A stretch of DNA of 64,000 nt, taken from assembly GCA_905250125.1 (NCBI GenBank), contig CAJNOL010001254.1:1-64000 (forward strand). Reading direction: 5' to 3'. Source of the stretch: Rotaria sordida. Its lineage: Eukaryota; Rotifera; Eurotatoria; Philodinida; Philodinidae. The stretch's first letter is position 1. Every line of letters begins with the position of its first letter. Positions 1 through 11,759 of the stretch are shown here, piece by piece. Below the pieces are notes generated by a model, which ran no database searches, was not told where the DNA came from, and worked only from the letters and a program-made list of their open reading frames with translations. The translations under genes were made by a program, and so were the position numbers.

Positions 1-1
1 A

Positions 2-2556
2 ACAACAACTGTCAGTGAGACTACTACATCAGTAACAACAACTGTCAGTGAGACTACTACATCAGCAACAACAACAACTGCCAGTACTACTGCTCCAAGT
101 GAGTGAAAGAAACTTTCTGAGAAACTTTGAGTCAAATATGCAAAACTTTAGACGACATAACCATGATAGCAATGCAGGCTTTAATCTTGATAAATTTTGA
201 AAGACTCTCTACTTTCTTCAGTATTCATTAGGAAAGCATCCGTAATCTGCTTTCAATTCCATAGGTAAAATTCGCAAGTATATTGAGCATCATCTATTTC
301 AAATTACATCATCATCTATGTGAACGATTAGTTATTGATTTGTAGAATGATTAGTAACCAGTAACCATGCAGAAAACTACACAGAAAAGTCAATGTTTTG
401 TAGATTTTTTCAAATTTCGAGTGCAGTTACAACCAGCCACTTTTTGATGAAAATGCATGTTTTAACCAATACTCATCGATTTTTCAATACATGATTCATG
501 TGTTCAATAAATTAGCATCTATTTTCTGCATCGCAATCGAGTTTTGAGCGACGAGATAAGATATGGAGAGGGCGTAGTTCTTTGTGTCCTCACATTCCTC
601 AAATAAAAAGGCTCAATGAAAATGAAAAGTATCCGGGTCGAATCTCAAAATAAACAAACAAAATTGTGACTCTAGTTCAATGAAAACCAATGGCAATTCT
701 ATGATAAATGACTCTTTGATCATTGAAATAGACTTCTTATGATCTACATTGGTAAGATTTGTTACGATGCCTAGCGAATTTTGTGGAGATTGAAGAGATC
801 TACCAAATCAAGCCTGTAGATTTTGCATTTAATTGAGTTGAAGTAGTCACAAAGACATTTACAATGCTCTGATGAATACGTCATCATATACTTGCGATGC
901 TAGAGATCATGCAGCTGTCAAAATAGATCAAATGAGGAATCTATTCGATATCTAACAGTGCCATATTGATACTTCTATCAATGAATATTTGTCTGAAGTA
1001 TTTCAATATTGTAGTTGTTCTGGATGAAAAGGAGCTGATCTTTATATATGTGTATGACATTATTTTTTTTTTTCGCTATAGAGAAAATTTACTTATTTCA
1101 TGTAACAACATCATAAAAGACATGCTATGAGAGAAAAGAATATTGGACACTTGATTTGCACTATATTTATCTTAATAAATAAGTCATATATGTAATTACA
1201 TACCATTAGAAGTTGTACATAAAAATGATATTGCACAACAATATTGTTCATATACGCACGAAATATTAATGTTTAGAAGTAACTTTGACTGACTTTAGTA
1301 ACGTCTTATATTAGACAGTACAAGATTATTTTTCACATTTGATATTGATTGTTCGTTCGAAATATTCCAAATTCTTTTGTATTGAAGCTTGTAATTGTAG
1401 ACATCGACTATGTGACCAAGTAGATTGTTGATTGTAAGTAATCAATTTTGTCAGTAACCATGTCTATTTTGTTTACAATATCAAATCTCTTTTATCATCG
1501 AATGATCTTTTGATAATGAATACGTACCGATTTGTAAAGTATGCAAGTTTTCCTTTTGTGGTAATTATACTGCAACGTATAACTAATATAATTTTGTTGA
1601 AAAGAATTTATACAGAGATGATTGATGATCCTTTCTTGCATAACAAACATAACCTAATCATATCATCAGGTGAAAAAACAATTAAATCTCGTACATGTTC
1701 ATTTTTTTATGGTTTTCCTTTTCAGTGTTTGACAACACATCTAATAATCATAAACAGATTGTTGAACGATATAAAGAAAATGGCAAAAAATAAATAGAGA
1801 GAAAAACTAATCTTGATAGTGGATATTCTCATACACTGCTGACAAGTAGGCGTATATCGAAAAGAAATACAAAATTGCATCGCCAGGTTACGAGTAGGAT
1901 TTTTGGATAATCACGTGTGACTTTTACAGGATTTCTAACGTCTAAACTATACGACAATGCATCCATCAAGATATTTCGAGTTTCTAATGTTATACAAGTA
2001 CATAGACAAACAGGAACTGATCAATCAATAATATTTTGATATTAATTGAACTTTGTAACAAGAATATAAGTTCAATTAACTTACAGATTTCCTTTGATGT
2101 ATAGTGTGACATAGCAAAGTAGCTTGTTTACTAATTTATAGTTGTAAATAGTTTAATCAAACGCTTTTATTGTTTATTGTCACAGGTGTTGTTAGTGTAA
2201 CGTCATTTTCAAGCAATTGGTATGGTTACGAAACGCTCAACATTAGTTGTTTAGCCACTCTGATCAACATTACTGTTGAGATCATTGTACAAAAGACTGT
2301 TGGTGCAACGTACAATGCTATTTACAACTCATTTTCGACTGGGGCAGTAAGTTCTTCGCATGTTGATAATGGCGCACAGATCATCTATACATGGAAGATT
2401 GCTAGTGGAAAAAATATTACCTGTGTCCTTAGCTCGTACAGTGTCAAAGCCCAGTTTAATTTGGTTGGTACACAGCAAACAGTCAGCGCTGATACCTATG
2501 TGGTGACAACAACGACAATTGCCGGAGTGACAAGCACATATTCAGGACATTTTTGA
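2..2556 (+). CDS. 3' end of a Thr-rich-linker protein with a carbohydrate-binding-like C-terminal module (partial)
   Basis: Two exons are visible: 2-98 (open at the left edge) and 2186-2556, stop TGA at 2554-2556. The first encodes a Thr/Ser linker built on a 33-nt tandem unit (11 residues, around TVSETTTS). It ends at a GTGAGT donor at 99, and the acceptor CACAG ends at 2185. Both are phase 1 and rebuild a Ser codon, which supports joining across a 2,087-nt intron, unusually long for this window. The last exon (about 123 residues) is rich in Ser, Thr, Asn and aromatic residues, starts near SSNWYGYETL and ends near TSTYSGHF. Its look (beta-rich, exposed Trp/Tyr, no catalytic motif) suggests a secreted carbohydrate-binding or adhesion domain after a mucin-like linker. 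I cannot name the family. The linkage is seen; the binding role is inference. No second gene is needed within the intron. Confidence 0.6.
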
Positions 2557-3863
2557 CTGAGAAGTAGTCAATATTCATATCTCGTATTTGTCTGTTACTC
2601 ACTATAAGACAAAAAATATTGAACTATTGACACTTAATGAAGCGACGACTTGGCTTACATTTAAAATAAATTCTGATCTTACTTCAGTTTCCCCTATTTG
2701 TATGTAGTTCGTCCTCATCGTAGCATAATATTTGTTCTTGCCAAATAGAAGAATCAACAAATTAATTACTCACTTTTCTTCAATATAATTAATGTGTTGA
2801 TTAAAATCTTTCAAATGTTGTCCATTACACAATTTAAGTGTCTTCGAGCATTTTCAATGGCCTGATAAAGAATTGATGTGGCGTTTTTACTAGTTTATTA
2901 GTACACACTCAATCCACATCTACATCCTCAAGACCGCGTTGAGTTCAATGTAAAGTGAATTGTGCTTCAATTTCTCTTCCATTATATGAAATTGAATCTA
3001 GACTGAGGTCCCTTGTGTATGATCATCGGGTAGCTTCGCATCTGTTCTCTCCTCAACGATCAATGCATTGCATTTAACATTCGAAACGATACCATCAAGT
3101 TCTTTACACTAATGACCATTGGTAAAAGAGATACATTCTCATAATCTCCAATTCTTAATTAAACGAAAGAAATATTGTGAAAAGCCGTAGAAATCATTTA
3201 ACATCTAACGACAAGATCATCGGAGTTAGACGGTATACTGTTATCATTAGCATCATAAATCTAATTATTTATTATATCTTAAGTAAATGATAGTAAATCG
3301 GAAGCAGAACAAGTATAGAACGTTAATGATTCTAATCTGACCGAATCCTTTCAGATCTCTTAAGTTTCATCAGAGACTCCGATAAGACTTTGTCAGATCC
3401 GTTCATCGGAATTTGTATAACCCGGTAGGATTCTTTCCGAGTCAAATGTTCGTCAGATTCCGGGTCACTGGATTCTGGGCTCAATCCGATACAATCCGAA
3501 CATTTTCAACACAATTCAACATTGAATCTAATCAGATCCGACAAGATTCAATGATTGAATTCCTCGATCTAGGTATGACAAAGTTTAAGTTACAGTCAAT
3601 TTACTGTTTTTTTATTTGAATAAAGTTTAACAGATTTTTTTGTAGATTTATTGTCAAAGCCCTATATGGTAAGAAGTTTTCGTACCCTTGTTCTACCCAA
3701 CTCTAAGATTTCTAAGTTTTAGGAGACGTCAATATAAAGTTTTCTTCATTATGTTTCAGCTTATTTTATTGATTTTCAACGATAATTAAATACGAAACGA
3801 TCATATATTTCGAAAATTTCATAAGAATAAAATGTCGTTAACAATATCACAACTCAAGTTCCG
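2557..3863. other. Gene-free stretch with a GGATTCCG-type patch
   Basis: I see no credible coding exon here. Between about 3340 and 3545 the sequence repeats short words such as GATTCCGGGT, ATCCGATAC and AGATCCG, resembling the patch at 42104-42310. It may be a degraded relative of that element; I found no clean inverted repeat here. Confidence 0.4.
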
Positions 3864-3988
3864 GAGTGTGGGTGTGAAATGTTAGTCTTGTCACCAACAC
3901 CCACACCCAGTCATATCCACCAAACTCACACTCACATGCACTCATACCCACACACACTATGCTTTCCCAGCACTAATAGTGTGGGAAA
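3864..3988. repeat. TGTGGG-like hairpin (interstitial telomere-like tract)
   Basis: A G-strand tract (GTGTGGGTGTGA) is followed after about 20 nt by a long C-strand tract (CACCCACACCCAG, CACACTCACATGCACTC, CCCACACACAC), then a final GTGTGGG. The unit resembles the TGTGGG telomere repeat of bdelloids but is degenerate. The tract lies about 60 nt past the stop codon of the DUF1684 gene. Telomeric origin is inference; the G/C-strand arrangement is visible. Confidence 0.6.
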
Positions 3989-4045
3989 AGCTCTCTTCCA
4001 TTCGACTTTAGAATAAAGTTTGAATGCTCATTCGAAATTGCCTGT

Positions 4046-4684
4046 TCATAAGTACGAATTGCAGTATCGCTCGCCGACAGGAATGTCAACAGATACAATA
4101 TTTCCCGGTGGAGCGAGAGGACACGCCCAGACTGGATTGTACGCACATGAAGGATTATATGCGAAGTTAAAATCGAGAACAAGATTCTGATCAGATGTCT
4201 CAGGGCCCAAGTATGCACCCTTGATTGTATCAATCAAGTAACGTCCACCACCATAGGTCCCACCAGGCTTGCCTGCAAGTTTGTCTTTCACCGGTACAAA
4301 GATGCCGCCCCCGTAAGAGCCGAGATACCATACGTCTAGTTCACCAATATCAGGCACGTGTACCGAACCAATACGATCGAAAGGAACTATGCCGTCAGTT
4401 CCAGTTGGAATCTCACGGCGGCAAGGCTCACGATTAGCGAGTATGGGCAGCTCGAAACGAAAAGCTGGGTCGTATGTTTCCACAGGAAGTTGGTTGAAGC
4501 GATCGCGATTCACAGATAATATTGGAGATGCTGGATGAGAGGCGAATAGAATATCACGTTCCCGTCGCCAGTACTCGTGCGCAGCTCGCTGGTCATCTTG
4601 ACTGAGTCGACGCACTTCGCTATAAATGGCGATCATACGACGGCGCCAATCGGCTGTTTGCAACGCGCTTTTGAAATCGGCCAT
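4046..4684 (-). CDS. DUF1684 family protein, probable horizontal acquisition from bacteria
   Basis: Single uninterrupted 212-codon ORF, ATG at 4684-4682. The C-terminal half carries the hallmarks of DUF1684 as I know the family: GGGRYLID near residue 145, then LDFNFAYNPSCAYNP and a Trp-Ala-Cys-Pro-Leu stretch leading to APPGN and IPVGER. DUF1684 proteins are common in bacteria and some fungi; their function is unknown. The length fits the family, so the gene looks intact. It stands out from its surroundings: no intron, near-balanced base composition by eye, and frequent GCG, CGC and CGG codons, against a background of AT-rich genes with many small introns. There is no signal peptide. It lies between a TGTGGG-like hairpin (60 nt beyond its stop) and gene-free DNA, matching the known concentration of foreign genes in telomere-like regions of bdelloids. 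Family call is strong; donor unknown. Confidence 0.85.
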   Translation of the reverse strand: MADFKSALQTADWRRRMIAIYSEVRRLSQDDQRAAHEYWRRERDILFASHPASPILSVNRDRFNQLPVETYDPAFRFELPILANREPCRREIPTGTDGIVPFDRIGSVHVPDIGELDVWYLGSYGGGIFVPVKDKLAGKPGGTYGGGRYLIDTIKGAYLGPETSDQNLVLDFNFAYNPSCAYNPVWACPLAPPGNIVSVDIPVGERYCNSYL

Positions 4685-6843
4685 TCGATCAGACTAATCT
4701 TTTGCCTTTTTCTTATTGTATTAATGATTCCGTGCGCTCACACTATTTTATTGTTTTTTTTTCAAGATACTAGGATCAGTAAGCTGAGAGCGAGATACAG
4801 CTGGTGTTTTTATACCACGCTATTGCTCTCCAAATGAATATTTTTGGATGCTCTTTTTTATCCTATCATGTTAAAGTCCATAAAAAAGCTTTCAGCGTAT
4901 TTACTACAGAATTAAAATTTGAAACACAATAGATTCGTTCCACTCGTTAAGCAGCATCCTAGCCACATGGATTATTGTGGCACTCTGAACCTTGAGCAAT
5001 TTTTTTTGTCTGCCTGTCACGTCTCTTTGGGGCAGGCCAGGGAAGGAGGTAGGGTAGTTCACTTTTCTCGCTACATAATTCAACACTCAATAACAATCGC
5101 GTTTCACAAAGGAGCGGTGACGTTAAGAACAAAAATTTGTCCATTGCGCTTTGGAACTGCGATTGCTTGTATCATTAACTCTTTTATCAGTTTTCTTCGA
5201 TGTAGTTTAATATTACAATGAATATGTGATACATTGTCAAGCATCAATTGAAAATACGTTCTTATAAGGCATTCTTGATCCTTAAATGTTTCTTTTTTTT
5301 ATTAAAAAACGTAGACATTTTTCTTATTTTAAATATGAACAAACTTACAAAAAAATAGCAATTGAATATAGAAAATCTTAAATCAGAAAAAAACTACAAG
5401 GAGGAAAAAGCTGAGTTTTTTTAGATTAAATCAGTTTTTGTTTCAAAAACCTCAAGAACACTCAATTTCCATTCAAACTTTTCAAAAGTATTGGCTTTTA
5501 TTCAAATTACTCAAAAAATTTTTTTTTTGGATAGACATTTTTTTTCCAACATAAATTACCAGTAGTAACCTTAGAATAGACATGAATGTAGAGAAGATAT
5601 CGCAATGCTATTTATTTCTCGCTTTTTTGATTTAAATAAATTCAAGATTCATATTACGTAGAGTCAAATCAGAAGGATAACTTATGAAATAATGAACACA
5701 TATTTTGTTCCAGTGTGTGAAAACCTATACTAGCCTATCTATTGATTGATGTTATCTCTTGCGTCGAACCGCATATATCAATTGATCGTTGGGTGTCGAT
5801 ATTCTTTCGTTTACAAAAGAAAGAGAACGATGTTAAAGCGAAAACTGCATCATTAAAGCAAAGCATTAAACAGTATGCCCCCAATATCATACGCTAAGTA
5901 CTGATTTACGCTTCTAGAGATATAGAGAGAGTAATTAAAAGAACCAACAAAATATAATGGATAGAGTAAAAAGAGAGAAATGATAATAAGCAGCTGCGAA
6001 GATACACGAGTAGAACTAACAACTAGAAGCAAGAGAGACAAAAAGGAAAGACAAAAAAGAAAAAGAACGAATAAGAAAAGTATTAAATAAGGAAAAGAAA
6101 AAGAATTGGACCTAAAGAGAAAGACAAAACGAAAATTGAATAAAGCACAAAGTACTACATTTTTTTCTTATTGTATAATATCAATTCGCATCAATAAAAG
6201 ACAAACACTTTAAAAGAAACGATTCGTGTCGATCTAGTAATTGTCGCACACGTCGCAAGCAAAAACAGTGACCGAAATGATTGTTTTTCCTTTTATGGAA
6301 ATCATTCCAAACAAAGATATCATCGTAGAATAGTGAGGAACGTAGATCAGTCATAAACATGGTTTTTAATCTTCTTTGAATATAATTTTTTATGTAAAAT
6401 TCAAAAGGGTGCTTACAAGTGAATTTGAACATAATTATATGCTGAAACGACGGGACAGCGATGTGTATCAGTTGAAGGCTCACTCAGAACTTTTGTAGCA
6501 ATATACGTTGTTGAGATTCTGGAAGAAGAGAATACAGAGGAAATAGCCACGCAAGATGCAGGAAAGTGTAAGCTGTAAGATTCTCATTTCTGAGATGTCT
6601 ATGACTCTTGTCCCACACTACGGATTAGGCTAGATGACAATTATATTTAATCCCGATCTTCTACGAGAACGAGATGTCTCATGTAACAAAAAGAAAACGT
6701 TCTTAGCGGTTATTGATATATTGATAAAGGGATGTTATAGAGATTCAGTAAGATTTTATTTATATTAATAAAACCAAGAAAATATAATAATAAAGATAGA
6801 AAGATGAGAAGTAATATGAATATGAAAAAACAATAATAATATA
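4685..6843. other. Gene-free stretch
   Basis: Only short fortuitous ORFs occur. The first 150 bases are the likely promoter region of the minus-strand DUF1684 gene. 5850-6170 is purine-rich low-complexity sequence (GAAAAAGA and AAGAGAGA words). No exon chain or clear repeat boundary was recognised. Confidence 0.5.
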
Positions 6844-7600
6844 GGATGGGTAAAAATATTTTTTCAGGGGGTAACGCTATGATTTCAAAGAACATTCATA
6901 ACAAATTTTGATACCAAATTAAAGCGCATCAAAAATATGATTTATCGATGCTAAATAGTAAAGGTTATAGTAACTTTACAGTGTTGAATTCAGGACATGC
7001 CTAGAGTTTTACACCATATTGATATCGAAAGATTACTTTCATGAGGAAGTTCAAACTAGATCTTATTGAAAATGATGAATAATATAAAGTACTATTTATC
7101 TCTTAAGATTTGATGAATATGACCAATAATCAGTGTGCTCACCATTAGCTTTCTTTGCAGTATGAAGATGAGACGGATATGGACATGACATAGTTTTAAA
7201 TAACTGAATGTTTTTCTCCATGTTAGTCAAAATATCAGAAATATATTTTTCAGAGTTTCTTCACCCTAAAAATTGTGTTCCGTCTCTAATAGCATTTTGT
7301 TTTAGTTTCATTTTTGATTATTGCTCCAATATTTTCGGGTCAGGTGTCAAGTAAATTGTGCTGTCCATCATTTTCAATGAGATCTAGTTTGAACTTCCTC
7401 ATGAAAGTAATCTTTCGATATCAATATGGTGTAAAACTCTAGGCATGTCCGGAATTCAACACTGTAAAGTTACCATAACCTTTACTATTTAGCATCGATA
7501 AATCTCATTTTCGATGCACTTTAATTTGGTATAAAATTTGTTATGGATGCTATTTGAAATCATAGCGTTATCCCCTGGAAAAAGATTTTTACCCACCCTG
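6844..7600. mobile_element. Foldback/MITE element with ~220-bp terminal inverted repeats and TA flanks
   Basis: Left arm about 6844-7065, right arm about 7380-7600. The arms are inverted complements with scattered mismatches; for example CATGCCTAGAGTTTTACACC on the left faces its complement near 7428-7447. The outer ends read GGATGGGTAAAAAT on the left and, as complement, CAGGGTGGGTAAAAAT on the right, each next to TA (6842-6843 and 7601-7602). TA duplication and non-coding content fit a non-autonomous Tc1/mariner-type MITE. The roughly 310-bp centre has no transposase ORF. Confidence 0.8.
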
Positions 7601-7602
7601 TA

Positions 7603-9656
7603 GAAAAAGGTGAATTAACCATATATCACCGAAGAGAGAAAACCAATAAGTATATCACTGGAAAAGAGGAACAACAACTGAGAGAAAGCTTACAAGATTG
7701 TATCGAAGATATCTTATTTCTCGATAGTCAAAAATTTTCAGTTCATTTATCAGACAAGAAGTTTTCGCTGGACAGTTTTTCCATTCAGACATTATTGATT
7801 GAAACTATAACATTGTGTATCACGTAGGCTTCAGCCAGAGCTACAAACAATACCACCTAGAAAGCATTGTTGGCCGAAAACCATAAGATGTGAGTGTGAG
7901 GTATAGATATGTGGGTGCCAGTATGTGAACCACCGACACTCACCCCCACCCACATTCACATTCACACTCAAACCTGTAAGCGTGAATGTGTCGATATGTG
8001 GTTGCAAGTTCATTTTTTCATTTCATCCGCACCCACCCTTTTCGACACTGAGATAGAAAAAAATTATTTAGGGTTTCAAAATGTATTAGAACTGAGTTAT
8101 TTTGTTTAAAATACAAACTAGCTATATTTGAATAAAAAGATACCCTCTAGGGTAGTTCGAGTCTCTTTAGGGAAAAACATGCGCTAGCAATGGTAAGACC
8201 TCTGAAGGGAGCGTTGGTGGTGTTTGATCATGGCTATAACTAACATTGTACTTGATGCCATCCAATAGCTCTCGTTGAGTTCGATCAGGAAATTTTTTTT
8301 TCACGAATTAAATAAGTCGATAATTAAGTAGTCAATGAAAATATACAATTTTTTCATAAAGTTAGTGTGGTAAAACAAATCCTTTAAAATTTTCTTGTAG
8401 TTTTTGAAAAGAAATCTTTTTTAAAGATTTGATTTTAGTATTAAATTCGATACGCTTTCTGACACATTTGACATCTTCCTCCATTCATTTCTGAGCAAAT
8501 TTCTCGATGAAACAATGTGAATCCTGTGCTATCATTACCTATGCAACTTTATGTCTCATTTACAAGTTGATTAGTTTTTTGAAAATTTTTTTCGAAAACA
8601 TGTATCTATGTCAATTTTTATTGTGTAAATTTGATCTAGATACTCTATTTATATAATAGAAAGTTTATATTGGTTAAATATGAAGATGTTTTGTCCCTGT
8701 GTTACATTGGACGATACGACTTTTGTCCATCGACTTTCAAACTTTGAAGCTTTTCTGAAACTTTCTTCTAAAAAGCGTTAAGAAGATTTTATACATCGTG
8801 AAGTTCTTTGCAAGATCCACTTAATTAAAGTTGTGCTCGAAATAATTATCAAATTGAAAAACTATTTGTCATCAAGAAAAATTGGTTTGAAAAAATGGAT
8901 TCTTTCGAAAAATCTAATTTTTCCATATCAAAATTCAACTTTCTGAGGAACTTAAAAGATGCATATTTGTTCAGCTTTGATGAATTCTTTTCAAGAAGAT
9001 TATGCTCAAACGGAACGAGCATAATAGAAGGACGAAGATGTTAGAGAAACATTGAACATATTATTATTTTCTCGATTTTTTAAGCCCCTTATTTGTTTAT
9101 GACCTGTAACTTTGTCAAATTACACCGAACAAATATGAAAAGCTTTCATAACCACAATATGATGTAAGGAATCAATTCATAGAGAACAATTAAATATCAA
9201 TTTTGACTATAAGATCGACTTTGTCGATGGAAGCAAAGGTTCTCTCAGAATCAGGGATGGCTCGAGCAGAAAGATGACTTCCCAATCTTTAGAAATTTTC
9301 GATTTTTTCCTCAGCAAATTTCCAATGTTTCATTCTTTTTTCTTGCCTACCAATTCACAAAAAAAAACGCCCAATCTCCCGCTCTGAAATCGTAGCCCTT
9401 TCACGATTCCCATGCTTACAATGCCAATGAAAAATCTTAGAAAAACATAATGTCTCGGCAATCTACAATTGAGAAATCTCAAGAAAATCTAGAAAATTGA
9501 TCAACTATATAGGCTTAAATCAGAGAGAATTTCTTTCGATTGAAATCACCTTGGAGAGCAATTTAAAAAACTCTAATATTTCATCCCTAAGCCAATATTT
9601 TTAATGATCAATCAGTTAGTAAAACGAAGATAAAGTTTGTGCATGCTCAATTTTAG
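7603..9656. other. Gene-free stretch with one telomere-like hairpin
   Basis: No exon was recognised. Apart from the TGTGGG-like tract listed separately, this is AT-rich non-coding sequence; 8150-9650 shows nothing I can name. Confidence 0.5.
7889..8037. repeat. TGTGGG-like hairpin
   Basis: G-strand words (GATGTGAGTGTGAGG, ATGTGGGTGCC) are followed by C-strand words (CACTCACCCCCACCCAC, CACACTCAAAC), then another G-strand piece and CGCACCCACCC at the end. It shares the architecture of the tracts at 3864, 10122 and 10902. Short ORFs through it on both strands are by-products of the repeat. Confidence 0.55.
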
Positions 9657-9844
9657 GTCACCAAGTTGGTTATGTTCATAGTGATATTAGAACCAAAAAC
9701 ATGATTGTTTATGGTCATAATATATATATTATTGATTATAATAGTGCTATGAAACCCGAGATTCTCAGTTATTATCAAGGATATTTATCAACTACTTCAA
9801 AGAGTATTTTGAAAATCCTCAAGTCAAATATTCAGCAATCTTAA
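9657..9844 (+). pseudogene. Kinase-like C-lobe exon remnant
   Basis: After an acceptor-like TTTTAG (ends 9656), an open frame encodes a protein-kinase-like catalytic loop, YVHSDIRTKNMIV, followed by YIIDYNSAM in the place of the metal-binding DFG region, then YYQGYLST, and a stop at 9842-9844. The HxD...N and IDx pattern resembles divergent kinase-like proteins expanded in bdelloids, where HGDIRxxN followed by IDFD is usual. Here the Asp of the HxD motif is kept, but the DFG-like position reads DYN. I found no upstream N-lobe in frame, so I call it a fragment. It could be the last exon of a gene whose other exons I failed to see. Confidence 0.5.
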
Positions 9845-9984
9845 ATAAATGAAAAGATATCATTGTGCTATGCCGACGATGGTATATCATATCTAAAAAC
9901 TATTTTGTTGTTTAAATCATATTTTCAAAAATATACATTAATAATTAAAACAACAATTGAAAATCATATGCCTCGTCATATTTT

Positions 9985-10793
9985 ACCAACGTATGAATAT
10001 GTCATGAAGTAATCAAGATATTACTAAAACAATTACATATTTAGAAAAAGATCGTGGTACTTTATCAATTGATCATTTACATAAGATTACTAAATGTACA
10101 TTAGAGAACGAAGCTAAAGGTGAGGATGTGCGAGTGTGAGTGCCGATGGGCTGTAGGCATAGGCTCAAACCTCTACTCACACCCACACTCTGTTTATGGA
10201 TGAATTAAAAGGTGAATTCATTACAAGATTTGATCAATTCAACGCACAAATTAAACGTGTTGAACAAAAAATTGAAGATGCTGATAAAAGAGTTAATAAA
10301 AAAGTTGATCAACTTCCTCAAAAAATTGATAATAATTATGAAACAAATGCAACATAATTAATATTAAATCGACTTCGTGCTGATCATAATCTTGATGTTT
10401 CTTACATGCCAAACTAATCGAACATTTAGTGAAAATTATTCTATATATACTAAAGATTTATTTAATCGTTTTCAAAAATATTTACAACATAATTATGAAC
10501 ATTTATGGACAAAGAATCATCAAGATATGTTAATTTCTATTAAACCACAACAAATAGAATTCGATATTTTGAGTTTTGGTTTTCAACATTCGTCAGAAGA
10601 ACACACACTTATTGAATCTTCAAATTTAGAAGCTATTTTTGCATCATCATCATATAGCTATTTAAAACTACTTAACGCAAATACAGTAATATTTGCTGAA
10701 TTTTTCTGCCTCATTCCTGACTTTCACAATGATAATCCTTTAATTTGTGACAAAAAGGTATTAGTTTATCAACATTTTGGAATTTATTCCTAA
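9985..10793 (+). pseudogene. Decayed coding remnants (helical and coiled-coil), interrupted by a telomere-like hairpin
   Basis: Three protein-like pieces lie in order. About 9995-10120 encodes a helical segment around TYLEKDRGTLSIDHLHK. About 10196-10357 encodes a Lys/Glu/Asp-rich coiled coil from MDELKGEF to a stop. A frame from about 10400 to 10793 encodes a region around NYSIYTKDLFNRF and LWTKNHQDM. They are in different frames with no clean splice sites between them, and the hairpin at 10122-10196 sits exactly between pieces one and two. Codon use and amino-acid content look coding, so I read this as a broken gene of a bdelloid-specific family, possibly tied to the kinase-like piece upstream. 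I do not recognise the family. Confidence 0.4.
10122..10196. repeat. TGTGGG-like hairpin within coding remnants
   Basis: G-strand GAGGATGTGCGAGTGTGAG, a short spacer, then C-strand CTCACACCCACACTC. The two arms could fold back. It separates two protein-like segments. Confidence 0.55.
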
Positions 10794-10901
10794 CACTCTC
10801 TATTTTATCATTATTTATTCTATAATATTTCATCAAATCTAATCAATACTAAAAGAAAAAAATCATCATTTAAGTTGTTCCAAAAGCTTCTCTGGCTAGA
10901 A

Positions 10902-10975
10902 CGTGTGGGTGAGGATGGGTATGGGTGTGAGTGTGGTAGAACAGAAGACACACACCCACACTGGTACTCACTCTC
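10902..10975. repeat. TGTGGG-like hairpin
   Basis: G-strand GTGTGGGTGAGGATGGGTA and GGGTGTGAGTGTGG face C-strand ACACACCCACACTGG and CACTCTC across about 15 nt. It is the clearest example in the window: both arms are nearly uninterrupted. Confidence 0.65.
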
Positions 10976-11274
10976 AAATCAAATTAATTCATTGTATTCA
11001 AAGTTCTTTTTAAAAATCAAAGATAAATGTCCTTAGTTGAAAAAAGAATTTCCATATGTCATAATCAAGATCATTATCCATTTGATTAGTTAATTTAACA
11101 GATACTTTTGTTCTTTTTCTGTTTTCTATCATAATCTTCCATAATAACATCAGATCATTGCTCAATGATTGAATATACAAATTTAGATAAGAAAGAAAAA
11201 GTTAATAATTTATATGTACATAACATCTGTGTTGATGTTTCATGTATATAGAGAGATGACATTGTTAACTAAAA

Positions 11275-11732
11275 ACATTTGAAATAATTTGGTTACCAGA
11301 ACATATTCCGAATGATATTCAATTAATTGAAGCAATTAAAACAAAACTTCATGAACTTAAACAAATCATAATTGGTTAACAAAATTTTTCTTTTATTACA
11401 AAACGAATTCTTCCTTTTTTTTTCTCTTCATAGAAAACAATGAAAATGAAGAAGAATGTCATCGTTCTAAATTACTGAATGATAATAGTTCAAGTAATAG
11501 TGATGCTGAACAAATCCCTATTGCTTTAACATTAACACATGAAGTACCACTTGAAAACTTATCAAATACTCCTCATCAATCAGATAATGAAAATGAAGAA
11601 GAACAAGCAAGACAAGTTTTATTAGAACAAAATAATAGTAGTGAACATGAAGATGACGATACAATCTTATTGAAACCATCGATTTGTCTAAAACGTATAT
11701 TACAAACGATGCTTGTAATTCAATTAAATTAA
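11275..11732 (+). pseudogene. Acidic protein fragment, two exon-like pieces
   Basis: A first piece (about 11283-11375) encodes IIWLPEHIPNDIQLIEAI and KTKLHELKQII. A possible GTTAAC donor, a 59-nt T-rich stretch and a TTCATAG acceptor (ends 11433) lead to a second open piece, 11434-11732. That piece encodes an Asn/Glu/Ser-rich acidic stretch (NENEEE, SEHEDDDTILL) ending in KRILQTMLVIQLN and a stop. No start codon or upstream exon was found. It runs tail to tail with the ARM-TIR gene, whose stop is at 11760. It may be the live 3' end of a gene whose 5' part has decayed; family not recognised. Confidence 0.4.
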
Positions 11733-11759
11733 TCGTTGTTTTCTTTTTATTAATTATGA

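Noticed and set aside
4225-4437. Plus-strand ORF of 70 residues
   Set aside because: Antisense shadow of the DUF1684 gene.
7831-8109. Overlapping 60- and 66-residue ORFs on both strands
   Set aside because: Both run through the TGTGGG-like hairpin; His/Thr/Val-rich translation is a by-product of the repeat.
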